Assembly: GCF_013407855.1 (NCBI RefSeq)
Contig: NZ_JACBZH010000001.1
Coordinates: forward strand, 1,426,001 to 1,490,000
DNA: 64,000 nt
Origin: Actinopolymorpha rutila
Lineage (GTDB): Bacteria; Actinomycetota; Actinomycetes; Propionibacteriales; Actinopolymorphaceae
Direction: 5' to 3'
Below, piece by piece: positions 53,037 through 61,423 of this stretch (positions are counted from its first letter, which is position 1; each line of letters begins with the position of its first letter). The position numbers and the translations under genes were made by a program. The notes beneath the pieces were generated by a model. That model did not search any database. It worked only from the letters and a program-made list of their open reading frames with translations, and was not told the DNA's origin.

Positions 53037-53070
53037 TTATAATAGTTGACGAGGAAAGTATGCTGTCAAG

Positions 53071-53619
53071 GTGGCTGGACGAGTTGAGAAGAGCACCCCC
53101 GTCGAGGGGGACGCGGTGCGTGTGATCGTCGATCAGTGGCAAGTCCGGTTGCCGGACCTGGACCCGTCGCCGATGCTGGTCCTGGGGCGGATCCAGCGCT
53201 TGGCCGCGGTGTGTGACCCGATCCTTCGATCGCCCTTCGCTGCCGCCGGGCTGGCGTCCGGCGACTTCGACGCGCTTGCCGCGCTACGCCGAAGTGGACC
53301 ACCGCACGCCCTGTCGAACAACGAGCTCGCCCAGGCGATGTTGGTCACCCCAGGCGCCGTCACGAAGCGGATCGATCGGCTCGTGGCCGCCGGGCTGGTG
53401 ACGCGAGCCCGTGCGCCCGAGGACGCTCGAGGGCGGGTCGTAACCCTGACCCGGGCGGGCCGGCGGCTCACTGACAAGCTGATCCGTACGCACGTGGCGA
53501 ACGAGGCGGCCATCCTCGCAGGGCTCGACGACGGCGAACAACGCCAGCTCGGGGCACTGCTCGGCAAGTTGCTGGCGTCCGTCGAGACCGCGCCGGGCGC
53601 TGCGCGGCACCCTCGCTAG
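53071..53619 (+). CDS. MarR-family transcriptional regulator
   Basis: A 182-residue winged-helix regulator with GTG start. The recognition part is NNELAQAMLVTPGAVTKRIDRLVAAGLV, the wing DARGRVVTLTRAG and dimer helices at both ends. Divergent from the DsbA-like gene; the last four bases overlap the stop of the convergent kinase gene. Confidence 0.9.
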   Translation: MAGRVEKSTPVEGDAVRVIVDQWQVRLPDLDPSPMLVLGRIQRLAAVCDPILRSPFAAAGLASGDFDALAALRRSGPPHALSNNELAQAMLVTPGAVTKRIDRLVAAGLVTRARAPEDARGRVVTLTRAGRRLTDKLIRTHVANEAAILAGLDDGEQRQLGALLGKLLASVETAPGAARHPR

Positions 53620-54584
53620 GCCGGCAGGACAAGCTGCGGCCACGGGCTCGGCGGGCCGCTCCCGAGGAATCTCAGGATCTCCAGGAACCTCGCCTGCTTC
53701 GGGGCGGACCAGTTGCGCCTCTCCGACGTCGACGGACCTTTTTGAAGCTTCGCGAGGGCGATGAGGATGTGCCATCGGAGTGCGCCGGCCTCCAGCGACG
53801 CGTCGTCATCGCGTACGTGGCCGGCGGCTCCCGTGGATCGGCCGGCCGTACGGTAGCCGACAAGGAGGTCCGGGAGCGCCCGGATCGGAAGGTCCACGAG
53901 GTCCCGCAGCGGGTCTCCCCAGTGCGCCGATCCCCAGTCGATGAGCGCACCGACCTCGCCCTCGCCGTCGACGAACAGGTTGGACGGGCTGACGTCGCCG
54001 TGCACCAGCACGGGTTCGGCGACAGGTGCGCTGTGGCTCTCCAGGAAAGCAAGCCAGTCCAGCAGCCACCGCCCCTGCGTGCGGCCCAGTTCACCGGCGT
54101 CGATCAGCCAGTCGACCAGTGGCCCTGGCAGCAACGCGGGCCGCTGCTCGACCCCGGCGAGCGGGCCGACGTCCTTCATGCGCACCTTGTGCAAAGTCGC
54201 GAGCAGTTCGCCGAGAGACGCGTGCGCCCGCCCGCTTGCCTCGGGCTCGTACCCGCGCTCGCCGAGGGTGTGTCCGCGCAGGCGTTCCAGGATCATGTAC
54301 GGCACGTCCACCACCGCGCGGCTCGCGTCGTAGCGGACCAGACTCGCAGTGGGCACGCCCGCCCGTTGCGCGACGGGAATCACCGCGGCCTCCTTCGCGA
54401 GCCGGATCTCGTACGCCTGCTTGCGGGGAAGGCGAAGTACGAGGTCGTCGCCCAGGAAGACGGTGAAGTTGACCTGTCCCTGCTCGGGTACGGGGGAGAC
54501 GTCGCCGCGCGGGGTTCCGTAGTGGGCCGCGAGCGCGTGGACGTGCTCGGCGAACGGGCCAAGAATGTGGTCGCTCCCGGACAT
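53616..54584 (-). CDS. APH-fold phosphotransferase
   Basis: A 322-residue kinase. The N-lobe has LVLRLPRKQAYEIRLAKE, the hinge MILERLRGHTLGER, the catalytic loop LVHGDVSPSNLFV and the metal site ALIDWGSAHWGDP. The C-terminal 60 residues are helical. Substrate unknown. The Met at 54584 fits the family length. It ends inside the stop codon of the MarR gene on the other strand. Confidence 0.85.
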   Translation of the reverse strand: MSGSDHILGPFAEHVHALAAHYGTPRGDVSPVPEQGQVNFTVFLGDDLVLRLPRKQAYEIRLAKEAAVIPVAQRAGVPTASLVRYDASRAVVDVPYMILERLRGHTLGERGYEPEASGRAHASLGELLATLHKVRMKDVGPLAGVEQRPALLPGPLVDWLIDAGELGRTQGRWLLDWLAFLESHSAPVAEPVLVHGDVSPSNLFVDGEGEVGALIDWGSAHWGDPLRDLVDLPIRALPDLLVGYRTAGRSTGAAGHVRDDDASLEAGALRWHILIALAKLQKGPSTSERRNWSAPKQARFLEILRFLGSGPPSPWPQLVLPA

Positions 54585-54693
54585 CCGCGCTCCCGTCGAC
54601 GTTTCCCTCGTAGCATCCTTGTCGGATCAGCGTAGGTGCCGTACGAGCAGACTGCTCAGCGGTGCGGCGGCAGGCGGTGGCCGGGAGGTGTAC

Positions 54694-55494
54694 GTGAACG
54701 ACGATCCGAGGCGGCACGTGTTGCGTGCCGGGTTCGACCGGTCGGCGCAGGACTACGAGCGAACGCGGCCGGTCTGCCCGCCCCTGCTGTTCGACGACCT
54801 GCTTGAGGTTGCCGGTCTCGTGCCCGGAGACCACGTGGTCGAGATCGGCTGCGGCACCGGGCAGGCGACCGTGCCGCTGGCCGAACGCGGGCTGGCCGTC
54901 ACCGCCGTGGAGTTGGGTGCCGACCTGGCAGCCCTCGCCCGCTCCCGGCTGGCCGGGTTTCCCACCTCGGAGGTGGTGACGTCCTCGTTCGAGGACTGGC
55001 AGCTCGCTCCGGCCGAATCACCGGTGGACGCGGTGGTGGCCGTCAACTCCCTGCACTGGGTCGATCCGGAACTCCGGTACGCGAAACCCCATCGCCTGCT
55101 GCGTCCTGGAGGTTGCATGGCGGTGGCCGACTGCGTGCGGGTGCAGCCCGCGGACGCCGATGCGTTCTGGACGCAGGTGCAGGAGGACTACCGGGTGGTG
55201 GGATATGAAGGTGACCCACCGCCCGCGCCCGAGCGGGTCGGCCCTCGGCACCTTCCTGCCGAGGCAGGGGCCCTCTTCGAGGAGGTGGCGAGCAGACGTT
55301 ACCCGTTCGAGGCGCGTTTCACCGCCGAGGACTACCTCGCCAATCTGGGCACGCAGTCCGGCACGCACGCCCTCGGCGGGGCAAGGAGTGCGGACTTTCT
55401 CGCCAGAGTCGAACGCCGGTTGGACTCGCTCGGTTGGCCCGCGCTGACCGTGGGCTTCGTCGCCCTCCTCACCGTCGGCCGACGGCTGCCATGA
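54694..55494 (+). CDS. Class I SAM-dependent methyltransferase
   Basis: A 266-residue methyltransferase. SAM loop VVEIGCGTGQATVPL, acidic AVELGADLAALA, then AVVAVNSLHWVDPE and LRPGGCMAVAD. The GTG at 54694 is preceded by GGGAGG; an upstream ATG lacks such a site. The DUF2332 gene begins in its stop codon (ATGA), so the two are coupled. Confidence 0.87.
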   Translation: MNDDPRRHVLRAGFDRSAQDYERTRPVCPPLLFDDLLEVAGLVPGDHVVEIGCGTGQATVPLAERGLAVTAVELGADLAALARSRLAGFPTSEVVTSSFEDWQLAPAESPVDAVVAVNSLHWVDPELRYAKPHRLLRPGGCMAVADCVRVQPADADAFWTQVQEDYRVVGYEGDPPPAPERVGPRHLPAEAGALFEEVASRRYPFEARFTAEDYLANLGTQSGTHALGGARSADFLARVERRLDSLGWPALTVGFVALLTVGRRLP

Positions 55495-56426
55495 CGACCG
55501 CGCAGACGTACGCCGAGTTCGCCGCGCGTGAGGCCCGTGGAGTTTCGCCCGCGTACGAACGCCTGTCACTGGCGGTCTCCGGCGACGACAAGGTGCTCGC
55601 CCTGCTCGACACCCTTCCACCTGCAAAGCGGCAGCCGAACCTGCTGTTCGGTGTTGTACGTTTCCTCGGCGGGCCGGTGGAGGACCCCGCCGCGTTCCAC
55701 CACTACACCGTGACGAACTGGCCGCGGATCGAGGCGCAGATGCGCGTCCGCGCCACGCAGACCAACGAGGCCGGCCGGTGCGCTGTCCTGCTGCCGGTAC
55801 TCGCCACGTTGCCGCAACCGCTCGCTCTGCTGGAGGTCGGCGCGTCCGCCGGGTTGTGCCTGTATCCCGATCGGTATGCCTACCGCTACGGCGACCAGAC
55901 GATCGGTGCGGGTGAACCGGTGCTGGACTGCGAGGCGACCGGGTCGGTTCCACCGGCCACGCTGCCCGATGTCGTCTGGCGGGGCGGCCTGGACCTCAAC
56001 CCACTCGACGTGACCGCCCCCGCGGACGTCGCCTGGCTCGATGCGCTCATCTGGCCCGAGCACGCACATCGCCGGGCCCGGCTGCGGGCAGCGGCCGCCG
56101 TCGCCGCGGCCGACCCTCCGCTGCTGCGACGCGGGGACCTGGTGAACGACCTGCCCGCGTTGGTCGCGCAGGCACCGGCCGACGCGACGCTGGTGGTGTT
56201 CCACACCTCTGTGCTGTATCAGGTGCCGGCACCACGACGGGCCACGTTCACCGAACTGGTCGGTCGGCTGCCCGGGCACTGGGTGTCCAACGAGGCCCCG
56301 GGCGTACTGCCGTACGACGATCTGCCCGAGCCACCGGACGGCGCCCACCACAACGTTCTCGCCCTCGACGGCAGGCCGCTGGCGTGGACCCGGGGCCACG
56401 GCCAGGCTCTCCACTGGTTCGCGTAG
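55491..56426 (+). CDS. DUF2332-family protein
   Basis: A 311-residue protein with the DUF2332 architecture: RQPNLLFGVVRFLGG early, LLEVGASAGLCLYPDRY resembling a degenerate methyltransferase loop, and VFHTSVLYQVP and LPGHWVSNEAPG in the second half. The fold is thought to be methyltransferase-like but lacks an assigned activity. Translationally coupled to the upstream methyltransferase gene. Confidence 0.82.
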   Translation: MTTAQTYAEFAAREARGVSPAYERLSLAVSGDDKVLALLDTLPPAKRQPNLLFGVVRFLGGPVEDPAAFHHYTVTNWPRIEAQMRVRATQTNEAGRCAVLLPVLATLPQPLALLEVGASAGLCLYPDRYAYRYGDQTIGAGEPVLDCEATGSVPPATLPDVVWRGGLDLNPLDVTAPADVAWLDALIWPEHAHRRARLRAAAAVAAADPPLLRRGDLVNDLPALVAQAPADATLVVFHTSVLYQVPAPRRATFTELVGRLPGHWVSNEAPGVLPYDDLPEPPDGAHHNVLALDGRPLAWTRGHGQALHWFA

Positions 56427-56502
56427 CGACGGGTCGGCTACGCATGGTGTCTGCCGGGCCGGTCGGGGTCGGAGGCCGAGTGTTCGTGACACCCTTGGAC
56501 CC

Positions 56503-57720
56503 ATGCCCGAACCACTGTCGCAGGCGCTCGCCCGCGTACGCGAGGAACTCCTGGATCCCGAGCGGCTCGTCCGTGCCGTGGCCGCCGGTCGGCGCCGAGG
56601 GCACGAGGTGGCCTGGCGCCGGGCCGAGCTGAGGTACGTCGACGTGCGGGCCGGACGGGTGCTGCAGGTCACGACGTACGACGAACACCAGGCGCACACC
56701 CGCAACGTCGCTCCTGGACCGGAAGCGGTGGAAGCTGTCGACGGCCTGCTCGCGACGGCGTTCGGCAACTGGCACGTCGACTCCGTGGACGAGACGCTGC
56801 AGCTTCGGGTCACCAAGAAGGGTGACGCTCAGGTGCACGTCCGGCCACGCGTGGACGAGCAGCCGGTCAGCCGCGAGCACGACCGGGAGAAGCCTCGCCT
56901 GCTGCCGGCGGACGACCCCGTGCTCAAGGCCGTCGGCATCGCCGACCACCAGGGCCGGATCAAGCCCACTCGGCAGGCGAAGTACCGCCAGGTCGACGAG
57001 TTCCTCCGGGTGCTCGGGCCCGCCCTCGACCGGGCGCTCGATACCGGGATCCTGCCACGGCCGACCGACGAGCGGCCGCTGCGCGTCGTCGACCTCGGTT
57101 GCGGCAACGCCTACCTCACCTTCGCCGCCGCCGCCTACCTCGCGAACGTCCGCAAGCTCCCCTTGCGGATGACCGGGGTCGACCTGCGTCCGCAGGCTCG
57201 TGACCGGAACACCAAGCTGGCAACGGAGCTGGGCTTCGGTGGGCGGCTGACCTTCGCCGCCTCGAGCATCGCCGCGGCCGAACTCGACGACGCTCCCGAC
57301 CTCGTACTGTCCCTCCATGCGTGCGACACCGCGACCGACGACGCGCTGGCCCGGGCGGTGCGGTGGCAGGCGCCGTTGATCCTGGCGGCACCCTGCTGCC
57401 ATCACGACATCCAGGCTCAGCTGAGCCAGGTCGAGCCGCCCGAGCCGTACACGATGATCACCCGGCACGGCATCCTGCGCGAACGTTTCGCGGACGTGCT
57501 GACCGACGCGCTGCGCGCCTCCATCCTGCGCCAGCACGGTTACCGCGTCGACACGATCCAGTTCGTCGGCAGCGAGCACACGCCCCGCAACATCATGTTG
57601 CGCGCCACGCGCACCGGAGCCGAGGCCGGTGAGAACATCGGCGAGGAGTACGCCGACCTGACGAAGCAGTGGAACGTACGACCTGCCCTGGCGCGATTGC
57701 TGGACGCATCGGGCCGGTAG
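56503..57720 (+). CDS. SAM-dependent methyltransferase (Methyltransf_32 type)
   Basis: A 405-residue protein. An N-terminal region (about 1-190) contains RVTKKGDAQVHVRPR, PLLPADDPVLKAVGI-like and HQGRIKPTRQAKYRQVDEF. A SAM-binding domain follows with VVDLGCGNAYLTFAAAAYL, GVDLRPQARDRN, SLHACDTATDDAL and the signature APCCHHDIQ. The family is shared with eukaryotic METTL25/RRNAD1-type proteins; the substrate is unknown. ATG at 56503. Confidence 0.85.
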   Translation: MPEPLSQALARVREELLDPERLVRAVAAGRRRGHEVAWRRAELRYVDVRAGRVLQVTTYDEHQAHTRNVAPGPEAVEAVDGLLATAFGNWHVDSVDETLQLRVTKKGDAQVHVRPRVDEQPVSREHDREKPRLLPADDPVLKAVGIADHQGRIKPTRQAKYRQVDEFLRVLGPALDRALDTGILPRPTDERPLRVVDLGCGNAYLTFAAAAYLANVRKLPLRMTGVDLRPQARDRNTKLATELGFGGRLTFAASSIAAAELDDAPDLVLSLHACDTATDDALARAVRWQAPLILAAPCCHHDIQAQLSQVEPPEPYTMITRHGILRERFADVLTDALRASILRQHGYRVDTIQFVGSEHTPRNIMLRATRTGAEAGENIGEEYADLTKQWNVRPALARLLDASGR

Positions 57721-57761
57721 GCGTCGGTCCGGGGGTTCGGCACGCGGTACCGTCACCCCGC

Positions 57762-58208
57762 ATGGAGCAGAACGCGTGCCCGTGTGGGCGAGGAGATGAC
57801 GACCGACTCCCGTCGGAGTACCTGATCGCCTTCGACGACCAGTGGTCCGTCGTGCACACCCACAGCAGCGGAGTGCTGGGCTGGCTCATCCTGCAGCCTC
57901 GCCGGCACGTCATCGACCTGGCCGAGCTCACCGACGAGGAGGCGGCAAGCCTGGGTGTCTGGCAGGTGCGGCTGGCGCGGGCACTCGCGGACGTGATGGG
58001 GACGCCGAAGGCGTACGTCGCGGAGTTCGGCGAGTCCCCGGGATCCCACCTGCACTTCCACGTGGTCGGGCGGCCGGCCGGCCTTGCGCCGGAACGGGTC
58101 GGTCCCGGCGTCTTCGGCTTCCTCGCCGCCGGCGAGCGCGAGAAGATCACTCCAGCCGAGCGTGAAAGCCTGGCCGGTAGACTGCGCGCTCGCCTGACGG
58201 CAGTCTGA
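57762..58208 (+). CDS. HIT-family protein
   Basis: A 148-residue histidine-triad hydrolase with an early CPCGRG in place of a CxxC pair, IDLAELTDEEAASLG, and the triad SHLHFHVVGRP (about residue 106). Expected to cleave nucleoside phosphoramidates or dinucleotides. It follows the methyltransferase gene by 41 bases on the same strand. Confidence 0.88.
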   Translation: MEQNACPCGRGDDDRLPSEYLIAFDDQWSVVHTHSSGVLGWLILQPRRHVIDLAELTDEEAASLGVWQVRLARALADVMGTPKAYVAEFGESPGSHLHFHVVGRPAGLAPERVGPGVFGFLAAGEREKITPAERESLAGRLRARLTAV

Positions 58209-58221
58209 ACACTGTCAATCT

Positions 58222-59034
58222 CTACTTGGCAGCCATCACCTGATGCAGATAGGCGACGCTGGCCCGCTCGGCGTCGTGCCTGCGAACGAGTTCGGCCGGT
58301 GCGAGCCGGTCACGGAGTTCGCGGTAGAGGCGTACGCACTGCACGATCGCCTCGCCGCAGGAAGTGGCGTCGTACGCCGCGACCGTGCCCCGTAGCTCGG
58401 CGGCGAAGTCCGGCACGTTGGTCTCCAGGCGCCTGACACCCCGCGGGAGGTGCCCGGCGGACACCAGCGCCAACGGGCCCAGCACCCGCTCGCGTACGAA
58501 GCTGAGGAAGTCGACGACCTCGAAGAGTTCACCCCGACCGAGCTTGCCGGCGGCGTAGTGGATCCACACCCAGAAGCGATCCTCGATCCACTGCGGGTCC
58601 GGCATCGGGTGGTCGGCGTCGCCGGGCTCGATGGCGTCGGTGAGGACCGTGCCCCGCTGCCACAGCACGACCGGATCCTCGATCCGCTCGGCCAGGTCGG
58701 CCGCGACGACGAACTTGAGGTCGATGTGCAGCAACGGGTTGTCGTACAGGCAGATCAGCAGCCGGGGTTCGCCCACGTGTTCACCGGTGAAGCCCGAGAG
58801 GAGCGTGCCCCAGGCAGCGCTGAGCTGGAGGCGCTGGTCCATCACTGCCGCGTAGTGCTCGTCGGCGACGACCGAGATCAGGTCGAGGTCGGAGTACTCG
58901 TCGACGGTCCCGGACAGCAGCGAACCGCCGGCGGCGAGCCCCACGAAGCGCTCGTCGTCTCGCAGGTGCTTCAGGAGCGAGTCGAGAAACTGCTCGTGGG
59001 CCTCGGGCAACGGTGGCAATGCGGGCAGCGACAT
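58222..59034 (-). CDS. Nucleotidyltransferase-fold protein
   Basis: A 270-residue protein with the nucleotidyltransferase signature GGSLLSGTVDEYSDLDLISVV (about residues 32-50; GS and DxD all present). A helical C-terminal domain follows. Such proteins transfer nucleotides to small molecules or proteins, or act as minimal antitoxin-like enzymes. The Met at 59034 has a GAGG upstream. Convergent with the HIT gene. Confidence 0.82.
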   Translation of the reverse strand: MSLPALPPLPEAHEQFLDSLLKHLRDDERFVGLAAGGSLLSGTVDEYSDLDLISVVADEHYAAVMDQRLQLSAAWGTLLSGFTGEHVGEPRLLICLYDNPLLHIDLKFVVAADLAERIEDPVVLWQRGTVLTDAIEPGDADHPMPDPQWIEDRFWVWIHYAAGKLGRGELFEVVDFLSFVRERVLGPLALVSAGHLPRGVRRLETNVPDFAAELRGTVAAYDATSCGEAIVQCVRLYRELRDRLAPAELVRRHDAERASVAYLHQVMAAK

Positions 59035-59294
59035 CGGAGGGCACCTCACGCGATCGGCAGACGTGTCGACAGTGAATCGCTCCAGGATGGCTTCGGTCGC
59101 CCCGTCGCTGCAACGATTTTTCAACCTGATCGACGTACGTGTCGCCCAGTCACGATCGAACGTCCGGGACACTCCGCCTGATCCGGGTGTGAGACGGGCC
59201 CGGGCCGGTCCCGGCCAACGCCTCAAGGACCTAGGCTTTCCGAACCGAGCAGGCTGGCCGCGGGGCATCGGAGCGCGGGGATCGGAAGGCTGGA

Positions 59295-59850
59295 GTGTCG
59301 ACCAATCGGCTGGTCGTCCTTGTCAACGGGTTGCCCGGCGCCGGGAAGTCGACGTTGGCGCACCCGCTCGCACGTGAGCTCGGCGTCCCGCTGTTCGGCA
59401 AGGACCTGATCAAGGAGACCTGGGCCGACGTGCTCGGCTCGTTCCCACCGGACGAGCGACCACAGCACGAATGGAACGCGCTTTTCGGTGCCGCCGCCAG
59501 CCAGACCATATGGAACCTGCTCGCCCAGTCTTCCTGCGGTGGGGTCGTCGACAGCGCTCTGCCAGGCAGGAGCCGGCGTTACGTCGAGGCGGGACTTGCG
59601 CAGGCTGGGGTGACCCCGACCACTGGAGATCTGGTGTGACGTTCCGGCCGAGGTCGCCAGTGCTCGACGGGACCTACGCCGACTGAACAGGCATCCGATT
59701 CACGGCGACCTGAGCGCTACATCCGCCAGGACCGACGAGGGCGAGCAGCCTTTGGCGGTTGGTCCGGTACTACGCGTCGACACCGGCCGCAGGGTTGACG
59801 TCGTCGAGGTCGCCACCTGGTGCCGGGCCGAGTCGGCCGGCGGAACGTAG
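59295..59850 (+). pseudogene. P-loop kinase broken by a one-base frameshift
   Basis: The N-terminal frame reads NGLPGAGKSTLAHPLARELG (Walker A), PLFGKDLIKETWADVLGS and AAASQTIWNLLAQSS, and stops at 59637. A different frame continues the same protein as EIWCDVPAEVASARRDL, RHPIHGDL and GPVLRVDTGRRVDVVEV and ends at TAG 59848-59850. The shift is +1 near 59612-59625 in a G/C-run (GGGGTGACCCC). The joined length is close to 184 residues. It may be genuine decay or a sequencing error. Confidence 0.7.
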
Positions 59851-59883
59851 CGGAGTGTCGGTGCAATCGGGAGGTGAAGCGCA

Positions 59884-60765
59884 GTGACGGAAGAGCTGCA
59901 CGCCTTGGTTTCGGAGAGTGAACGAGTGCTCCGGGCTCGGCCTGGGGTTCGTCGGCGTGGCCGAGCACGGCGACTCCGGCGGCGCGGCGTACGTGCGATG
60001 GCCGGACGGTCGGGCCGGCGTGGTCACCCGCTGGCCAGGATCACGGGGCCAACTGCAGCAGACCGCCGAGGTCCTGGCGTTCGCACGCTCGAAGGAACTT
60101 CCGGTGCCGCGGCAGGAGGCGGTCGTCGCGATCGACGACGGCTCGCTCGCGGTGGTCCAGGAACGCCTGGACGGCAGACCGTCGGCGCGAGTCGACGCCG
60201 CGGTCATCGACGCCACGGTCGCCGTCAACGAGCGCTTCGCTGGGTTGCTGGCCGACCGACCTGACGTGCCGATCCCACCGATGTGGCTTCGCGAGAGCGC
60301 ACCTGTGTTTCCACGCCACGAACTACTGGCAACACACAGCGACCGGAGCCGCCGGCTGCTCGAGCGGATTCGCGCGATCGGTGCGCTGGAGCCACACGAG
60401 ATGACCGGGGACGACCTCGTCCATCCGGACTTCACGTTCCGCAACGTGTTGTACGACTGCGACGGTCACGTCAGTGGCGTCGTCGACTGGAACTGGGGTG
60501 TGGGCCGCGGGACCGCAGGTTCGCGCTGGTACGGATCTGTGTCGACCTGTGGTGGAGCACGCTCGGACCCCACGGCGGGCAGTACGGCGTACAGCAGTCG
60601 GCGTTCGACCGGATCGACGAGGTACTACAGGAAATGATCGAGCCGGCATTGCTCAGGATGTACTGGGCGCACACCACACTGAACCAACTCCACTGGGCGA
60701 TCCTCGGAAAACAGGAAGAGGTCATCGACCTGTTTCTTCGGTTCGGTGAAAGCCGGTTGGACTGA
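59884..60765 (+). pseudogene. APH-fold phosphotransferase with two compensating frameshifts
   Basis: Three frames combine into one family protein. Frame 1: TEELHALVSESERVLRAR. Frame 2 from about 59940: GVAEHGDSGGAAYVRWPDG, FPRHELLATHSD, DDLVHPDFTFRNVLYD and GVVDWNWGVGRG. Back to frame 1 from about 60510: DRRFALVRICVDLW through the end. The first junction needs +1, the second -1 (GGGG reduced to GGG before ACCGCAGG), so the total length is a whole number of codons (293 residues). Catalytic Asp and Asn are in VHPDFTFRNVL (His-x-x-Asp order). Confidence 0.7.
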
Positions 60766-60828
60766 ATTTCTCTCATCAGCGCATTTCGAGCCTCAATGAA
60801 TTGAAGGGTGAGAGGGAACTGCGGCCCG

Positions 60829-61044
60829 TCAGCGGCGTTCCACCTTGCCGGCCTTGATGCAGGAGGTGCACACGTTCAGCCGCTTGCGCCTACCGTCGAT
60901 CACGGCGTGCACAGTCTGGATGTTGGGTTTGAACTGACGGCGCGAACGACCCTTGACCTTACGCTTCAGCGCGCGGTGTCCCAGGCGGGCAACCTTGTTC
61001 CCAAAGCCTGGGCGCTTGTCACAGATATCGCACACACCAGCCAT
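60829..61044 (-). CDS. rpmB: 50S ribosomal protein L28, zinc-type
   Basis: A 71-residue large-subunit ribosomal protein. CDICDKRPGFGNKVARLG opens the protein and RKRLNVCTSCIKAGKV closes it; two CxxC pairs mark the zinc-binding form. There is a basic insert (KRKVKGRSRRQF) before KPNIQTVHAV. It is away from any other ribosomal gene in this window, as is common for rpmB. Confidence 0.95.
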   Translation of the reverse strand: MAGVCDICDKRPGFGNKVARLGHRALKRKVKGRSRRQFKPNIQTVHAVIDGRRKRLNVCTSCIKAGKVERR

Positions 61045-61148
61045 GGCGGATCTCCAGAGTGGGTCGCCGGAATTCAACGTCGCGTGGCGACGAACATCCA
61101 CCCGCGACTCGGCGAGCCTAACCAGGCACGAATTCCTCGGCAACGGAA

Positions 61149-61388
61149 TTAAAGTGAGTCAGCCGGCAACCCGGTAGACGAGGTTTCCGGCCGGGATCTC
61201 GGCATGGTCGGTGACCAGGTGAATGGTGGCCTAGTGTTCGCCCGGGCGTTCGGACCCGGGGCGGGTAGGCGTTTCGCCAACCCCACTTCGCGTTCGGCCG
61301 GCAGGCGGAAGAGTTCCGCCGGCAGCGACGGGTCCGCGGTCGGCCATTCCAGCAGCTCCACCGGCGGCGCCGGCCGTTGCTCTGGCAC
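61149..61388 (-). CDS. Possible small protein behind a strong ribosome site
   Basis: A 79-residue frame whose GTG start at 61388 is preceded by GGAGGAGG at five bases, an unusually good ribosome site. The sequence opens with a PPVELLEWPTADPSLPAELF segment and ends in a Pro/Arg/Thr-rich tail. It lies 35 bases after the ArsR-type gene on the same strand and could be its operon partner. No domain is recognised, and the strength of the ribosome site is the main evidence. Confidence 0.4.
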   Translation of the reverse strand: MPEQRPAPPVELLEWPTADPSLPAELFRLPAEREVGLAKRLPAPGPNARANTRPPFTWSPTMPRSRPETSSTGLPADSL

Positions 61389-61423
61389 GTGACCTCCTCC
61401 AGCGTGGTGGCTAGACGGCTCGG

